Source: Natronomonas marina (GTDB lineage Archaea > Halobacteriota > Halobacteria > Halobacteriales > Haloarculaceae). From it: a stretch of 64,000 nucleotides of DNA. The stretch lies in assembly GCF_024298905.1 (NCBI RefSeq), contig NZ_CP101154.1:2604001-2668000 (forward strand), given 5' to 3'. The position numbers and the translations under genes are program-made. Shown piece after piece: positions 39,463 to 50,000 of the stretch. The notes below the pieces were generated by a model. It made no database searches. It had not been told where the DNA came from and saw only the letters and a list, made by a program, of their open reading frames with translations. The stretch's first letter is position 1. Each line of letters opens with the position of its first letter.

Positions 39463-41202
39463 ATGAACGTTCGTCGGGACCGGACGGCGCTGGCGGTGGT
39501 CGGACTCGCCGTTCTCGCGCTCCTTTTCCGGCTCGCCTTCCTCGGGAACCGCGTCGCCCACTTCGACGAGGGGCGGGTCGCCTACTGGATAATCGAGTAC
39601 AGCGAGACGGGCGTGCTGTTCTACCGGCCCGTCATCCACGGCCCGCTGTTGCACCTCCTCAACGACGACCTGTTCGCACTGTTGGGCGCGACCGACTTCG
39701 CGATGCGGCTGGTGCCGGCGCTCGTCGGCGGTCTGCTGCCGCTCGTGGCGCTTCTCTTCCGGCACCGGCTCCGCGAGGAGTCCGTCGTCGCACTGGCGCT
39801 ACTGCTCGCGCTGAATCCCGTGTTGCTGTACTACTCGCGGTTCATGCGCGGGGACGTGATTGCGGGCGGGCTCTCCTTTCTCGCCTTCGCCTGTTTCGTC
39901 CGGGCTATCGACTTCGACGACGGCCGCTACCTCTACGGGGCGACCTTCGCGCTGGCGGTCGGCATCGGCGCCAAGGAGAACGTCATCGCGTACCTGCTGG
40001 CGTTCCTCGGCGCGACGGCGCTGCTGCTCCACCACCGCCTGCTCTTTGCGCGGTTCACCGACGCGACGCCGGTTTCGGTCCTGGGACGGTACCTGCGGTG
40101 GGCCGGCCGCGGCCTCCGCCGCCACGCCGGCAGCATCGCCGGCAGCGTCGCCCTCTTTTTCGCCACCGTCGTCTACATCTACGCCCCGCGGGGCAGCCTC
40201 CCGTCGAGGGAGACCTTCTACTTCTCCTGTAACAGGTCCCCGATAGACGGGTACTTCGACGTCGCGGCGGCACCGACGCTGGGCGAGGCTCTCGCCAACC
40301 CGCTGCGACTGCCCGAACTGGTCGCCTTCACGCTCGGGTCGACCGCCGAACTGTACGGCTGCCAGTGGATAACGCCGCGAACGAAGGACCCGAACCCCTA
40401 CATCGAGTACCTCGGGGGGCTGTCGGCGACGACGGCCGAGACGTCGACGGCGCTGATCCTCCTGGCCGTCGCCGGCTTCCTCGGGACGCTGTACGCCGGC
40501 GACCGACCCGACGACCTGGTCTCGTTCAGCTTCTACTGGGGGGCGGCCTCGGTGGTCGGCTACCCCTTCATCACGGACATCGGCGGCGCCGGCTGGCTGG
40601 TCGTCCACGTCGTCCTCCCGCTGTCGATCCCGGCCGCCGTCGCCCTCGGCGTCCTCCTCCGGTGGGGCCGGGACGCCCGCGCCGACGGGGACACCGTCAG
40701 CCTCGCGCTCGTCGGCGTCGTCGTCGTGCTCGTCGTCGCCTCGATGGGAGCGACCGCCTACGCGACCAGTTTCCAGAACCCCCAGTCCGACGACAACCCG
40801 CTGGTGCAGTACGCCCAGCCGTCGGGCGACCTCGAGCCGACGATTGCGGACATCCAGCGGCTGGCCGACGAGAACGAGGGCACCGACGTCGTCCTCTACG
40901 GCCCGCACCTGCACAACCCGGTCGACGACGAACTGGAGCGCCGACCGACCTGTTCGAACTGGTTCAACGCTCTGCCGCTGCCGTGGTACTTCGAGGCCGG
41001 GGACGTGTCGGCCGACTGTGCGGAAAACGGCGCCGCTCTCGACGACGCCCTCGAGGAGAACCCCCCGGTCGTCGTCGCCTACGAGAAGGAACGGGCCGCC
41101 GTCGACGAACGCATCGACGACCGCTACGAGGCCCGGGTCCACTTCATGCGGAGCGACGACGTTCCGTTCGTCTTCTACGTCGACGAGTCCCGGCTGGAGT
41201 GA
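39463..41202 (+). CDS. Flippase activity-associated protein Agl23-like (GT39/PMT fold)
   Basis: A 579-residue membrane protein with about 11-12 spans in the first ~430 residues and an extracytoplasmic C-terminal domain (about 440-579). The first outer loop has HFDEGRVAYW, the PMT/GT39-type acidic motif, and PVIHGPLLHLLN follows. This pattern matches the archaeal TIGR03663 family linked to N-glycosylation flippases. It probably uses polyprenyl-phosphate sugars or helps flip lipid-linked glycans. No flippase or oligosaccharyltransferase lies next to it here. Confidence 0.85.
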   Translation: MNVRRDRTALAVVGLAVLALLFRLAFLGNRVAHFDEGRVAYWIIEYSETGVLFYRPVIHGPLLHLLNDDLFALLGATDFAMRLVPALVGGLLPLVALLFRHRLREESVVALALLLALNPVLLYYSRFMRGDVIAGGLSFLAFACFVRAIDFDDGRYLYGATFALAVGIGAKENVIAYLLAFLGATALLLHHRLLFARFTDATPVSVLGRYLRWAGRGLRRHAGSIAGSVALFFATVVYIYAPRGSLPSRETFYFSCNRSPIDGYFDVAAAPTLGEALANPLRLPELVAFTLGSTAELYGCQWITPRTKDPNPYIEYLGGLSATTAETSTALILLAVAGFLGTLYAGDRPDDLVSFSFYWGAASVVGYPFITDIGGAGWLVVHVVLPLSIPAAVALGVLLRWGRDARADGDTVSLALVGVVVVLVVASMGATAYATSFQNPQSDDNPLVQYAQPSGDLEPTIADIQRLADENEGTDVVLYGPHLHNPVDDELERRPTCSNWFNALPLPWYFEAGDVSADCAENGAALDDALEENPPVVVAYEKERAAVDERIDDRYEARVHFMRSDDVPFVFYVDESRLE

Positions 41203-41228
41203 CCCGGACGCGAGTCGGGGGGTCGGGT

Positions 41229-41798
41229 TCAGTCGTCGCCGGCCGCGTCGACGACGACGACCTCGCCGTCGACGACGTCGACGTTGATGAGCGTCTTCGC
41301 GGAGTAGGGCGACCCATCGAGTTCGTTCTGTCCGCCGACCTTCTTGATGACGGCGACGACGTCGATGAGGTTCGCGCCGATGTCCTCGAGGGCGTCGCAG
41401 ATGGCCGACAGCGTCCCGCCCGTCGAGAGGACGTCGTCCAGCACGAGCACGTTGTCGCCGGCCTCGACGTCGTTGATGTACATCTGGTTCTCGGAGTAGC
41501 CCGTCTTCTGGAACAGCGGGGTCTCCCCGTCCAGCCCGTACTCCCGCTTGCGGATGACGACCAGTGGGATGTCGGTCATCAGCGAGACGGCCGTCGAGAT
41601 GTGGATGCCCATCGCCGCGGGCGTGACTATCTTGTCGACGTCGTCCAGTTGCGCCTTCCGGATGATCTTGATGACGATTTCGCGCAGCAGGCTCGGCTCG
41701 AGCATCGGGACGCCGTCGCTTATCGGGTGGACGAAGTAGTGGTAGCCGTCCTTCTCGATTATCGGCGCCTCCAGCAGCGACTGCCGAAGCTGGTCCAT
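41229..41798 (-). CDS. hpt: Hypoxanthine/guanine phosphoribosyltransferase
   Basis: 189 residues. The PRPP-binding motif [13 protein letters not shown] lies at residues 117-129. [25 protein letters not shown] and the archaeal-type opening [20 protein letters not shown] are as in the archaeal Hpt (PurR/Xpt-like) group. It salvages purine bases to nucleotides with PRPP. Length is full. Its start is followed at ~40 bp by the convergently placed stop of the large membrane protein on the same strand. Confidence 0.93.
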   Translation of the reverse strand: MDQLRQSLLEAPIIEKDGYHYFVHPISDGVPMLEPSLLREIVIKIIRKAQLDDVDKIVTPAAMGIHISTAVSLMTDIPLVVIRKREYGLDGETPLFQKTGYSENQMYINDVEAGDNVLVLDDVLSTGGTLSAICDALEDIGANLIDVVAVIKKVGGQNELDGSPYSAKTLINVDVVDGEVVVVDAAGDD

Positions 41799-41838
41799 GT
41801 AGCGCGTAGTCGAAGCCGGAAATAAAAGCTGACGATAG

Positions 41839-43683
41839 CTACCCGAACGGCACCGCCCGCGGGCCGACGAACGCGAAGTGCCACAGCCCCGCGAGAACGA
41901 CGAAGGCGGTCCCGGCGGCGGCGGCGAGTCCCAGCGCGACGGCGCCGAAGCGGTCGAACCGGCGGTCGACCCCGTCGGCCACCGCCCACCCGACGACGAG
42001 GGCGGCCGTCCCGAGTCCGACCAGGGCGTGGGTCTGGACCGCCTCGCCTATCGTCGCGTCGATGGCCCACAGGTAGACGACCAGTAGCTGTCCGCCGACG
42101 AAGACGCCGGCCGCATACGAGAACGCACAGAGCCGCGTCCGCGCTTCGACGACCCGCCGGACCGACGGTATCCGGGCGAGCCCGTAGACCGAAAGCGGGA
42201 ACAGCGCAAGCAGGTACCGGACGGTGATGCTGGCGTGGATCGGGAGCCGGGGCAGGTAGACCAGAAGGACCGCCAGCGCGTAGACGACGGCGAAGGCGTC
42301 GACCGTCCCGAGCGCCGAGAGCCCGCGGTTCGTCCGGACCGCCCGGAGCCGGGCGCGGAGGTCGACCCGGGCGGCGACCAGCGGAACGGCCACGAGCGCC
42401 GCTGCAAGCGGCATCGCCTCGAGGAAGGCAAGTCGGACGGCCTCGCCGGCGTCCCGCCGTGCGATGTCGGCGATGTAGCCGCCCCGGAGGAACGTCGCGT
42501 AGAGGGTCTCCGGCTCCGAGAGAACTGCCTCGATGCCCCGCGAGTAGAGTTCGATCACGAAGTCGGCGGCGCCGACGAGCGCGTCCAGCGTCTCGCTGCC
42601 GGTCTCCGGGGCGGGGGCTCCGCCGGCGGAGCCCCCGCCCGTCGCGCCGGCACCGCCGCCGGCCCCACCGCCCTCCCCGCCGGTAACCTCGCTCCCCCTG
42701 GCGGCGAGACTGCCGCTGCCGCCCGCCGACAGCGTCCGTGGGGGCTCGGCGGGATTGCCGGTGACGAGGTAGTTCGTGACGAACATCGGGAGCGTCGAGA
42801 CGAGGGCGACGGTGCCGGCGGTCGCAAGCGACCGGAGACGCCGGCCGCCTGTCGGGACGTCGACGGCCAGGAGCGCGACGAGCAGGAAGACGCCCTCGGC
42901 GGCGCTAACCCAGGCAGCGACCCCGACGGGGACGTACGACAGCGCCCGGAACCGGGTGTCGACCGAGCCCCCCTCGCGGCTCCGGTAGAGACAGTACATC
43001 GAGGCGACCGCACACAGCGTCACGGGGACGTGCCGTTTCGGGAACTGCGCCCAGAAGCCGATCGGCGTCGCCACGACGACGGCCAGACCCGCGGCGACGC
43101 CGACCCGCCGGCCGTAGGCGCGACCGAGCAGCCGGTAGAGAACGACGCCGACGAAGGCCGCGGCGACGATGGTCTGGGCCTGCAGGGCGAGCAGGTACCG
43201 CTGGTCCGGGGCGACCGGCGTCGCGCCGGCGACGCTACCGACGAAGGCGACGAGCGCGATCGCGCTGCCCGCGTAGGCGCCGACCCGGGGGCGACCGAGT
43301 TCCCGCCCGACCAGCACCGAAAGCGAGAGCAGCGACAGCCCCCAGACCGCCGACAGCGTCACCCGGAGGTCGGTGACGGCGGCCAGCGCCTCGACCACCC
43401 ACAGGAACGGCATCGCCAAGAGGACCTGTCCGTAGTTGCGGCCGTAGTGCTGGCCGTCCCGGAGCGCCATGCCCGGCGTCCGCAGCGACCCGCCGTACAC
43501 CGCGCGGTCGACGTAGAGGTGCCCCTCGGAGACGGCCACCAGCGTGTTGGCGACGGTGTAGGTGTCAGTGATGAGCGCCCCGACACGCCAGCACAGCAGG
43601 TACGTCGACACCGCAGCCAGGAAGACCACTACCCCGAGTCGATCGCCGAAGACGGCCCGACCGAGGCGGCGCCGAACGCTCAT
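41839..43683 (-). CDS. Large polytopic membrane protein, glycosyltransferase-like
   Basis: 614 residues with about 12 membrane spans. The first outer loop contains [20 protein letters not shown] and [21 protein letters not shown] long Gly/Ala-rich hydrophilic loop (about residues 320-362) interrupts the spans, and [21 protein letters not shown] is typical of the PMT-like multi-span glycosyltransferases. I cannot identify the exact family. The ATG overlaps the stop of the upstream small-protein gene by 4 bp. Confidence 0.72.
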   Translation of the reverse strand: MSVRRRLGRAVFGDRLGVVVFLAAVSTYLLCWRVGALITDTYTVANTLVAVSEGHLYVDRAVYGGSLRTPGMALRDGQHYGRNYGQVLLAMPFLWVVEALAAVTDLRVTLSAVWGLSLLSLSVLVGRELGRPRVGAYAGSAIALVAFVGSVAGATPVAPDQRYLLALQAQTIVAAAFVGVVLYRLLGRAYGRRVGVAAGLAVVVATPIGFWAQFPKRHVPVTLCAVASMYCLYRSREGGSVDTRFRALSYVPVGVAAWVSAAEGVFLLVALLAVDVPTGGRRLRSLATAGTVALVSTLPMFVTNYLVTGNPAEPPRTLSAGGSGSLAARGSEVTGGEGGGAGGGAGATGGGSAGGAPAPETGSETLDALVGAADFVIELYSRGIEAVLSEPETLYATFLRGGYIADIARRDAGEAVRLAFLEAMPLAAALVAVPLVAARVDLRARLRAVRTNRGLSALGTVDAFAVVYALAVLLVYLPRLPIHASITVRYLLALFPLSVYGLARIPSVRRVVEARTRLCAFSYAAGVFVGGQLLVVYLWAIDATIGEAVQTHALVGLGTAALVVGWAVADGVDRRFDRFGAVALGLAAAAGTAFVVLAGLWHFAFVGPRAVPFG

Positions 43684-44156
43684 TCCCGTACCTCGACGGT
43701 GACCTCGGTCGCACCGAGTCGCCGCCGCCCTCCGTCGTCGATGACGTGAATCTCGATGGTGCCGTCGTAGCTGTCCGCCTCGATCCGGTCGGCGGGTATC
43801 GTCGACGGCCGCATGGTGAGTCGGTGCCGGCCGGCCTCCTCGACGACGGTGAGACTCGTCGTCGAGTGGTTCAGCCCCGGAACCGAAAGCGAGTACGAGA
43901 AGTACGGTCGGCCGGAGACGTCCTCGATCGACAGCTGGATCGGGGGTCCACGGAGGCTGTAGCCGCCCTCGCCGTAGTTCTTCGCCTCGAGGGTTCCCCG
44001 TTCGGGGACATCCTCGACCGTCACGTCGGCGCTGCCGGTGCCCGGCGCTGCGGGCTCGGAACTCGTCAGCGAGAATCCCAAAAGCGGGCCCGAGACGACC
44101 GCGGCACCGACGAGAACCACGGCAGTCGCGGCGACGGCGGCCCTGTCCGATCGCAT
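43680..44156 (-). CDS. Membrane-anchored beta-rich extracytoplasmic protein
   Basis: 158 residues. An N-terminal hydrophobic segment (about 7-29; VAATAVVLVGAAVVSGPLLG) is a signal anchor. The rest is a beta-sandwich-like domain with alternating hydrophobic strands (IQLSIEDVSGRPYFSYSLSV, RHRLTMRPSTI, IEIHVIDDGG). The promoter is the TATA box at 44181-44190, fixing ATG 44156. It is co-translated with the large glycosyltransferase-like protein, so it may be its accessory subunit. Function unknown. Confidence 0.72.
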   Translation of the reverse strand: MRSDRAAVAATAVVLVGAAVVSGPLLGFSLTSSEPAAPGTGSADVTVEDVPERGTLEAKNYGEGGYSLRGPPIQLSIEDVSGRPYFSYSLSVPGLNHSTTSLTVVEEAGRHRLTMRPSTIPADRIEADSYDGTIEIHVIDDGGRRRLGATEVTVEVRE

Positions 44157-44180
44157 CGGGACAGGACAACGGGGCCGCGG

Positions 44181-44190
44181 ATATAAACTC
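44181..44190 (-). promoter_or_regulatory. TATA box for 44156 gene
   Basis: Minus-strand GAGTTTATAT, 25-34 nt before the ATG, a leaderless-type promoter. Confidence 0.6.
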
Positions 44191-44295
44191 GTCGGCACTC
44201 GGGTCCGGGACCGCGCCGCTCGGCGGCGGGGGAGTCCCCGCGGCCGCCGCGTGTACGCCTCGCGGACCGCGACCGGCGACGGACGAACCCGCGGC

Positions 44296-44577
44296 CTATC
44301 CGGCTCCGACAGCCCCGCCGTCCGGCGTAGTTCCGCCGACTCCCTTTTCGGCGCGGTCGGTACGGGCGGGCGGCTCGCCGGCCTCGTGCGGCGTCTCGAC
44401 CGTTCCCGTCGACCCGTCGTACACGTCGCCGAACTCGACCGTCGGGGCCGTCGAGGCGAGTTCGCCGGAGACGACGTAGATACACGCACCGAGGACTACC
44501 GACAGCAGTCCGATCACCGCGACCATCCGGAGCACGCCAGCAGCCAGCGAGCGTGCAGTGTTCACGTTTTCCGACAT
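44296..44577 (-). CDS. Small membrane protein, unknown
   Basis: 93 residues. One hydrophobic segment (about residues 12-38; VLRMVAVIGLLSVVLGACIYVV broken by few polar residues) is followed by a soluble tail rich in Gly, Thr, Glu and Pro with VEFGDVYDGSTGTVETPHEAG. The short size and disordered end make it less certain than its neighbours. It lies upstream of the anchored beta protein and 100 bp from the CoaBC stop, on the same strand. Confidence 0.55.
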   Translation of the reverse strand: MSENVNTARSLAAGVLRMVAVIGLLSVVLGACIYVVSGELASTAPTVEFGDVYDGSTGTVETPHEAGEPPARTDRAEKGVGGTTPDGGAVGAG

Positions 44578-44676
44578 CGTCGAACAGGCGCCGGGAGACT
44601 CCGGCGTGAATCGACGTAGGCGCTCCCGCAGTAAAACCCCGATTTCGGTTTCGGCGCTCGAAATCCGCCAGGGACC

Positions 44677-45834
44677 TCAGCCGTCGAGGACCGCGACGAG
44701 TTCCTCGGCGACGTGGGCGCCCACCTCGGCCTTCGATCCCTCGTACTCGCGGACGTCGTCGGCCCGGACGACGAGGACCCGCGTCGTCGACTCGCCCATG
44801 ACCGCCGCGTCGTTGGCGACGACGAACGACAGGTCGGCCCGTTCGAGCGTCGCCCGCGCCGCCTCGACCATCGCGTCGTCGTCGCCGTTCGTCTCCACCT
44901 TGAACCCGACGATGGGGAGGTCCGGGTGCGCCTCGCGGACGGAGTCGATGAGCTTCGGCGTCGGCTCCAGTTCGAGGGTGAGGTCCTGCCCGGAGCGTAT
45001 CTTCTCGTCGGCGGCCGCGACGGTGTAGTCGCCGATGGCGGCCGCCGAAATCAGGGCGTCGGCGTCGTCGGCCACCCCCTCGACGGCCGCGAGCATCTCG
45101 GCGGCGCTCTCGACGGACAGCGTCTCGGCGTACGGCACCTCGGAACCGTCGTGGACGAGCGTCACCTCGGCGCCGCGGGCGTAGCAGGCCTTCGCCACCG
45201 CCCGACCGGTCCGGCCGGAGGCGCGGTTCGTGATGAGGCGGACGGGGTCGACGGTCTCGCTCGTCGCGCCGCTGGTGACGACGACGTGGGTGCCCGCGAG
45301 GGGGCGGTCGCCGCTCGCGCGGGCCGTCTCGAGGACGATGGCCTCCTCGCTGGCTATCTTGGCCTTCCCCTCCTCGATGCGCGGGTCGACGAAGGAGACG
45401 CCCCACGACTCTATGGTCTCGATGGCCTCCAGTACGCCGGGGTGGTCGTACATCGGTTCGTGCATCGCGGGCGCGACGACGACCGGCACGTCGGCGCCCA
45501 GCGCCGTCGTCGCGGTCGTCGTGACGGGCGAGTCGTCGACGGCGGCCGCCACCTTCCCGACGGTGTTGGCCGTCGATGGCGCTATCAGGAGCACGTCGGC
45601 CCAGCCGTCGTAGCCGCACAGCTCGACGTGTTCGACCGAGCCGGTAATCTCGGTGACGACGGGGTTGTCGGTTGCGAACTCCAGCGCCCAGGGGTGGACG
45701 ATACCGCGGGCGGCGTCGGTCGTCACTGCCCGCACCTCCGCGCCCTGCCGCCGGAGTTCGTGGGCCAATTCGACCGTCTTCACCGCCGCGATGGAGCCGG
45801 TCACCCCGAGGGCGACCCGAACGTCGTCGAGCAT
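44677..45834 (-). CDS. coaBC: Bifunctional phosphopantothenoylcysteine decarboxylase/phosphopantothenate-cysteine ligase
   Basis: A 385-residue two-domain enzyme of CoA biosynthesis. The N-terminal flavoprotein CoaC domain (about 1-175) has GVTGSIAAVKTVELAHELR, LLIAPSTANTVGKVAAAVDD and VVVAPAMHEPMYDHPGV. The C-terminal CoaB domain (about 190-385) has VVTSGATSETVDPVRLITNR, LISAAAIGDYTV and the EKIRSG...LELEPTPKLI lysine region. It makes 4'-phosphopantetheine from 4'-phosphopantothenate, cysteine and CTP. It is divergent from the SCP-2 gene, with no operon partner. Confidence 0.94.
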   Translation of the reverse strand: MLDDVRVALGVTGSIAAVKTVELAHELRRQGAEVRAVTTDAARGIVHPWALEFATDNPVVTEITGSVEHVELCGYDGWADVLLIAPSTANTVGKVAAAVDDSPVTTTATTALGADVPVVVAPAMHEPMYDHPGVLEAIETIESWGVSFVDPRIEEGKAKIASEEAIVLETARASGDRPLAGTHVVVTSGATSETVDPVRLITNRASGRTGRAVAKACYARGAEVTLVHDGSEVPYAETLSVESAAEMLAAVEGVADDADALISAAAIGDYTVAAADEKIRSGQDLTLELEPTPKLIDSVREAHPDLPIVGFKVETNGDDDAMVEAARATLERADLSFVVANDAAVMGESTTRVLVVRADDVREYEGSKAEVGAHVAEELVAVLDG

Positions 45835-45985
45835 CGTCGTGGCTTTCGCGGCCCCGGCGTAATAACTACCGTGGACGTCGGCGCGGCCGGCGGGGCGGCA
45901 CGGCGGTCACGACGGGAGCCTCGTATTAAAGGTACTTCGCATAAACGGGACAACGCCGAACCCGTTGTGGGTTTTCCGCCTGGGT

Positions 45986-46417
45986 ATGGCGCTGCAATTC
46001 CCAAGCGACGGGGACGCGTGGATCACCGAGTACGGCGAGTTGCTCGACGAGAACGACGACTACAGCGAGGCCGGCGAGGGCTGGGGCGCCGGCTTCAACG
46101 GCGACTTCCTGTTCGTCGTCGAACCGGACGACGCCTACGGCGGCGAGGAGGTCTACTTCTTCCTCGGCCTGGAGGACGGCGACTGCACCGACGCCTACGA
46201 GGTCGCCGATCCCGACGACGAGGAGTACGGCTTCGTCTTCCGGGGACCCTACACCAACTGGAAGCGGCTCTTCGAGGGCGAACTCGGTCCCGTCGACGGG
46301 ATGATGTCCGGCGAGTTCGAGATCGAGGGCGACATGCAGAAGGTGCTGCAGTACAGCGAGGCCGCAGTCGAGATGACCGAGACGGGCCGCGGCATCGACA
46401 CCGAGTTCGAACACTGA
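45986..46417 (+). CDS. SCP-2 sterol-transfer-like protein
   Basis: A 143-residue acidic soluble protein with the SCP-2 fold pattern: MALQFPSDGDAWITEYGELL, then FLFVVEPDD, GEFEIEGDMQKVLQYSEAAV and a short C-terminal helix. In archaea such proteins may bind hydrophobic ligands or acyl-CoA, without known partners. ATG 45986 is favoured; TATA-like boxes are seen at about 45922-45930 and 45940-45947. The 3' end lies just before an IS605-like remnant. Confidence 0.82.
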   Translation: MALQFPSDGDAWITEYGELLDENDDYSEAGEGWGAGFNGDFLFVVEPDDAYGGEEVYFFLGLEDGDCTDAYEVADPDDEEYGFVFRGPYTNWKRLFEGELGPVDGMMSGEFEIEGDMQKVLQYSEAAVEMTETGRGIDTEFEH

Positions 46418-46419
46418 GA

Positions 46420-46860
46420 GGGTCGTGCTTGACCTCCTCCCACGGCTGACGCCGTGGGATTCCCACGTTGGGAGTTTCAGGTTTGCAGTCTCGTCGGCAT
46501 GACGGGACTGCTGGCGGGGCCAAGCCGCCGTTACTCCTATCCCGGCATGGGATTCAGAGGTACCGTGTGTCGGAATCCACAGCCAGCGGCCCCGAAGGGG
46601 ATTCCTTCAGATTCAGACGTGGTGTGGCCCGAATCCCGATATTATCCGTTTATTCGGGCGGCTCGACCGCCTCGGTACGGCCTTTTTACGCCCTACTCAA
46701 CTATAAAACTCCGGGGCTGCGCACCCTCGTGGATAGATTCCCAGTTGTCGGCTTCATCCCTACCCGTGAACGGGTGGGCTTTCGCTTCGCTACCGCTGTA
46801 AGGAATTACAGCCTGACGGAGACGAAACGCCGAATCTCGACGTCCGAGGTGTCGAATGGC
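46420..46860 (-). mobile_element. IS200/IS605 (TnpB-type) end remnant or PATE-like non-autonomous element
   Basis: The 586-bp gap 46418-47003 has no gene. It contains CTTGACCTCCTCCCACGGC-TGAC-GCCGTGGGATTCCCACG (hairpin 46439-46458, 8-bp stem), which has the look of the right end of haloarchaeal IS605/TnpB elements read on the minus strand. More stems follow: ACCCGT-GA-ACGGGT (46762-46775) and CTGTAA-GGAA-TTACAG (46796-46811). The interval is AT-richer than its neighbours and holds no open tnpB frame. It is most likely a decayed or miniature element. The outer limits are approximate. Confidence 0.55.
46439..46458 (-). repeat. Terminal hairpin CCCACGGC-TGAC-GCCGTGGG
   Basis: Perfect 8-bp stem with a 4-nt loop, of the subterminal palindrome type recognised by HUH transposase TnpA at the right end of IS200/IS605 elements. 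Confidence 0.6.
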
Positions 46861-47003
46861 TAACTGCCCCCGAAAATAGTTTCGCACGACCCTAGGAGGC
46901 GGGCCATCGCTGGCGGTCCGACCGGCCGAGAGGGGCACGTTTGGACGTGTTTGTCAGAACCTTTTGTACGCCGTAGCGGGACCAGCGGGTGTGAGCCACA
47001 CCC

Positions 47004-50000
47004 ATGAGTGAAGAGGACAGATTCTCGGACTCGCCGGTTTCGCGGCGACGGTTCTTCCAGCTGTCGGCCGCGGTCGGCGCGTCGCTCGCACTGCCCGGCA
47101 ACGCGACCGCCTCGACCGCCGCCGAGGCGTTCACGGCGGAGTACCAGTACGTACTGAACCACACGCCGGCGGAGTACGCCGTCCCGACGCTGGTCCGCTT
47201 CTCCGACCCGACGGGACCGACGGCCCTGGAGGGGCTGGTCGGCGGCGACGGCGACGTCCACACCACGACCGAACCCGAGCCGGCGGCGTACGCCCCGCTG
47301 ACGGCCACCGAGGCCGAGACGGTGGCGGACCTGCCGACGGCCTCGGAGTTCCAGTTCGCCCCCGGATCGAACCCGTTCTGGCGCATCGGCTACTATCCGC
47401 TCGGCGTCTTCCCGGAGCCCCGCCGCTCCGTCGATTACATCGGCTTCGAGCAACTGAAGGACGGCCTCGGCGTCCTCGAAGAGCGCTATCCCGACCGTAT
47501 CCGGGTGAGGAACGTCGGTCGGTCGCCGGGCCACACGAACAACCTCACCGGTCGCCCCGACCCGAAGGGGATGTACGTCGTCGAGTTGACCAACTTCGAC
47601 TCCGCGACGGACTTCGAGGACAAGGAGAAGGTCTTCTTCTCCTGCTCGCTGCACGGCCTGGAGATGGCCGGCCGCGAAACCGCCGCCCGCGTCCTCGAAA
47701 ACGTCGCCCGCTCCTCCGAGCCGGACGTCCCCGGCAGCGACGCGAAGATCGAACCACTGCTGGACGACGTCGTCGTCATCATGGGCTTCACCAACCCCGA
47801 CGGGTGGGCGGCCCGGAACCCCCAGTACGACTCCGGCTGGCAGGTCGGCGGGCCGGGCACGCAGTTCCCGCGCGTCCCCGGTGCGCCGCTGTTCGAGCGG
47901 GGCAACGCCGAGGTGTTCGACACCAACCGCCAGTACCCCGTCGTCGGCTACGTCGATCCGGTCCACTTCCCGGCGGCACCGGCCAACTACGAGGGCGAAG
48001 AGCCCTCCTTCGTCGACGAGAAGGTGCCGGACGCGAAGGCCCTGGTCGACTACTTCCAGGACTACGAGAACCTCAACTACGGCGCGGACCTCCACGGCGG
48101 CCCCGTCTTCAACAACTTCGTTTTGGGCCTCATCTCCCAGGACCAGTTCAACACCCGCGAACTGCACGAGGTCTACGAGATGTGTCTCAACATCGACGAC
48201 ACGCTGGCGGAGGCGCTCAGCACCTGGGAGACGGTCGGACAGGCCCGCGTCGACCTGGTCGGTGACCAGCAGTTCGTCCCGGCGCTCTTCGGCGTCGTCC
48301 CCGAGAGCGCCTTCGATTATGCGACCATTTACGACACCATCGGCTACACGGTGTCGGGGGCGTTCCTCGACTGGATGGCCCACCCCGAGCCCATCGGGCT
48401 GGACATGACGACGCTGGACTTCGAGATGTCGTTCAACCACATGCTCGGCGGGAACGTCTACAACCCCGAGCTGTTCGAGATGGAGGTGACGGGCTACCGG
48501 GCGGCCATCCGGACCATCACCGACTTCGCGGTCAACAACTCCGAGACGCCGACCACCGAGGAGAACTTCTCGACCCGCACTGAAACCGGGGGCGAGTCGG
48601 TCGCCTACGTCACCACCGGTGAGGTGGGCACCGAAGCGGACGCGCTGCGGCGGACCCACGAACAACTCAGTTTCGACCCCGACACCGAGACCTACCGGAC
48701 GACCGAGGAGGCCGAGCTAACCGGCGGCCTCACCGAGTTCGGCTTCGACGTCGAGGAGGGCCTCCACAGCATGGGCGTCCATCTCCACGGACAGAACGCC
48801 CTCGCCGACCTCGAACTCGTGTCGCCGGACGGCGAGGTCGTCCGCTCCTTCGAGGGCGTCACCGACGAGCGCGTCGGCGGGAAGTGCTGTGGACTCCCCG
48901 AGTTCACCGTCAGTGAGCCGCAGGCCGGTACCTGGACGCTGCGGGCGAGCAACTATCTGGACGCCGGCGTGCCCGTCGAGATGCAGCAGTGGGCGATGGC
49001 CGCCGACGCCAACCCCGACCCCGAGAGCGTCGACAACTGGGGCGGCGAGGGCTACGAGCAGGCCGCCTACGACGTGACGCCGTTCGAGTTCTTCCGGGAC
49101 TACGAGTCCGCCGAGAAGCGGGGGGTCCTCCGGGAGTTCATCCAGGACGGCGGCACGCTCGAACCGGTCACCGTCGATGAGGTCAAGTCGGGGGCGCTCT
49201 CGGAGTACGACCACGCCGTCGTCATCCACGACTACGTCTCGCCGACCGAGCGCATCTCGGAGGGCGTCTCCGAGAACGCGAAGGACGGCGTCACCGGGGG
49301 CGTCACCGACGACGCCTACACCAGCGCACTCGACGAGTTCGTCGACTCCGGCGGCAACCTCGTGGTGACCGACACCGGCAGCTACGTCCTGCCGGAACTG
49401 GACAACGACCTCTTCGACGGGTCGGCCCTGGAGGGGAACGTCCAGCGGCAGTTCCTCGACGTCGCCCGGTTCACCGCCAAGAACCTCGATCACCCGCTTT
49501 TCAGCGGCGACGTCCGGGGGATTCAGAACCAGCTGTGGAAGGTCCAGCCGCTCGGCTACCCGACGACCGGGGGCGCGCCGATGGACCTCCTCGACGAGGC
49601 CGCCTTCACCGAGGCCGCCGCCGGCGTCGGCTCGATCGCCGGCCGGACGAACGGCCTGGTGGCGACCGCCTCCGTCACCGAAAGCGAAAGCTCCGGCCGG
49701 GGAATCCACTACATCTCCTCGCTGCTGCCGCCGGCGACGCAGGCCAACCTCCACCCGTTCGGCCTCCAGAACTACACGCCGACGTTCCTCGGGTACATCC
49801 TGTTCACGTCGGCGCTGGGCTTCCAGCAGGTCCGCGAGACCGGCGAGACGACCCGCACGTACGGCCGTGGCGACGAGTGGGAGGTCGGCGGCATCGGCGG
49901 CGGTGGCGGCGCCGACCTCAGCGTCACCGGGAGCCGGACGACCGACAGCCAGTTCCAGTTCGGCAGCCGCATCGAGCGGGTCGAGTTGACCGTCGAGTCG

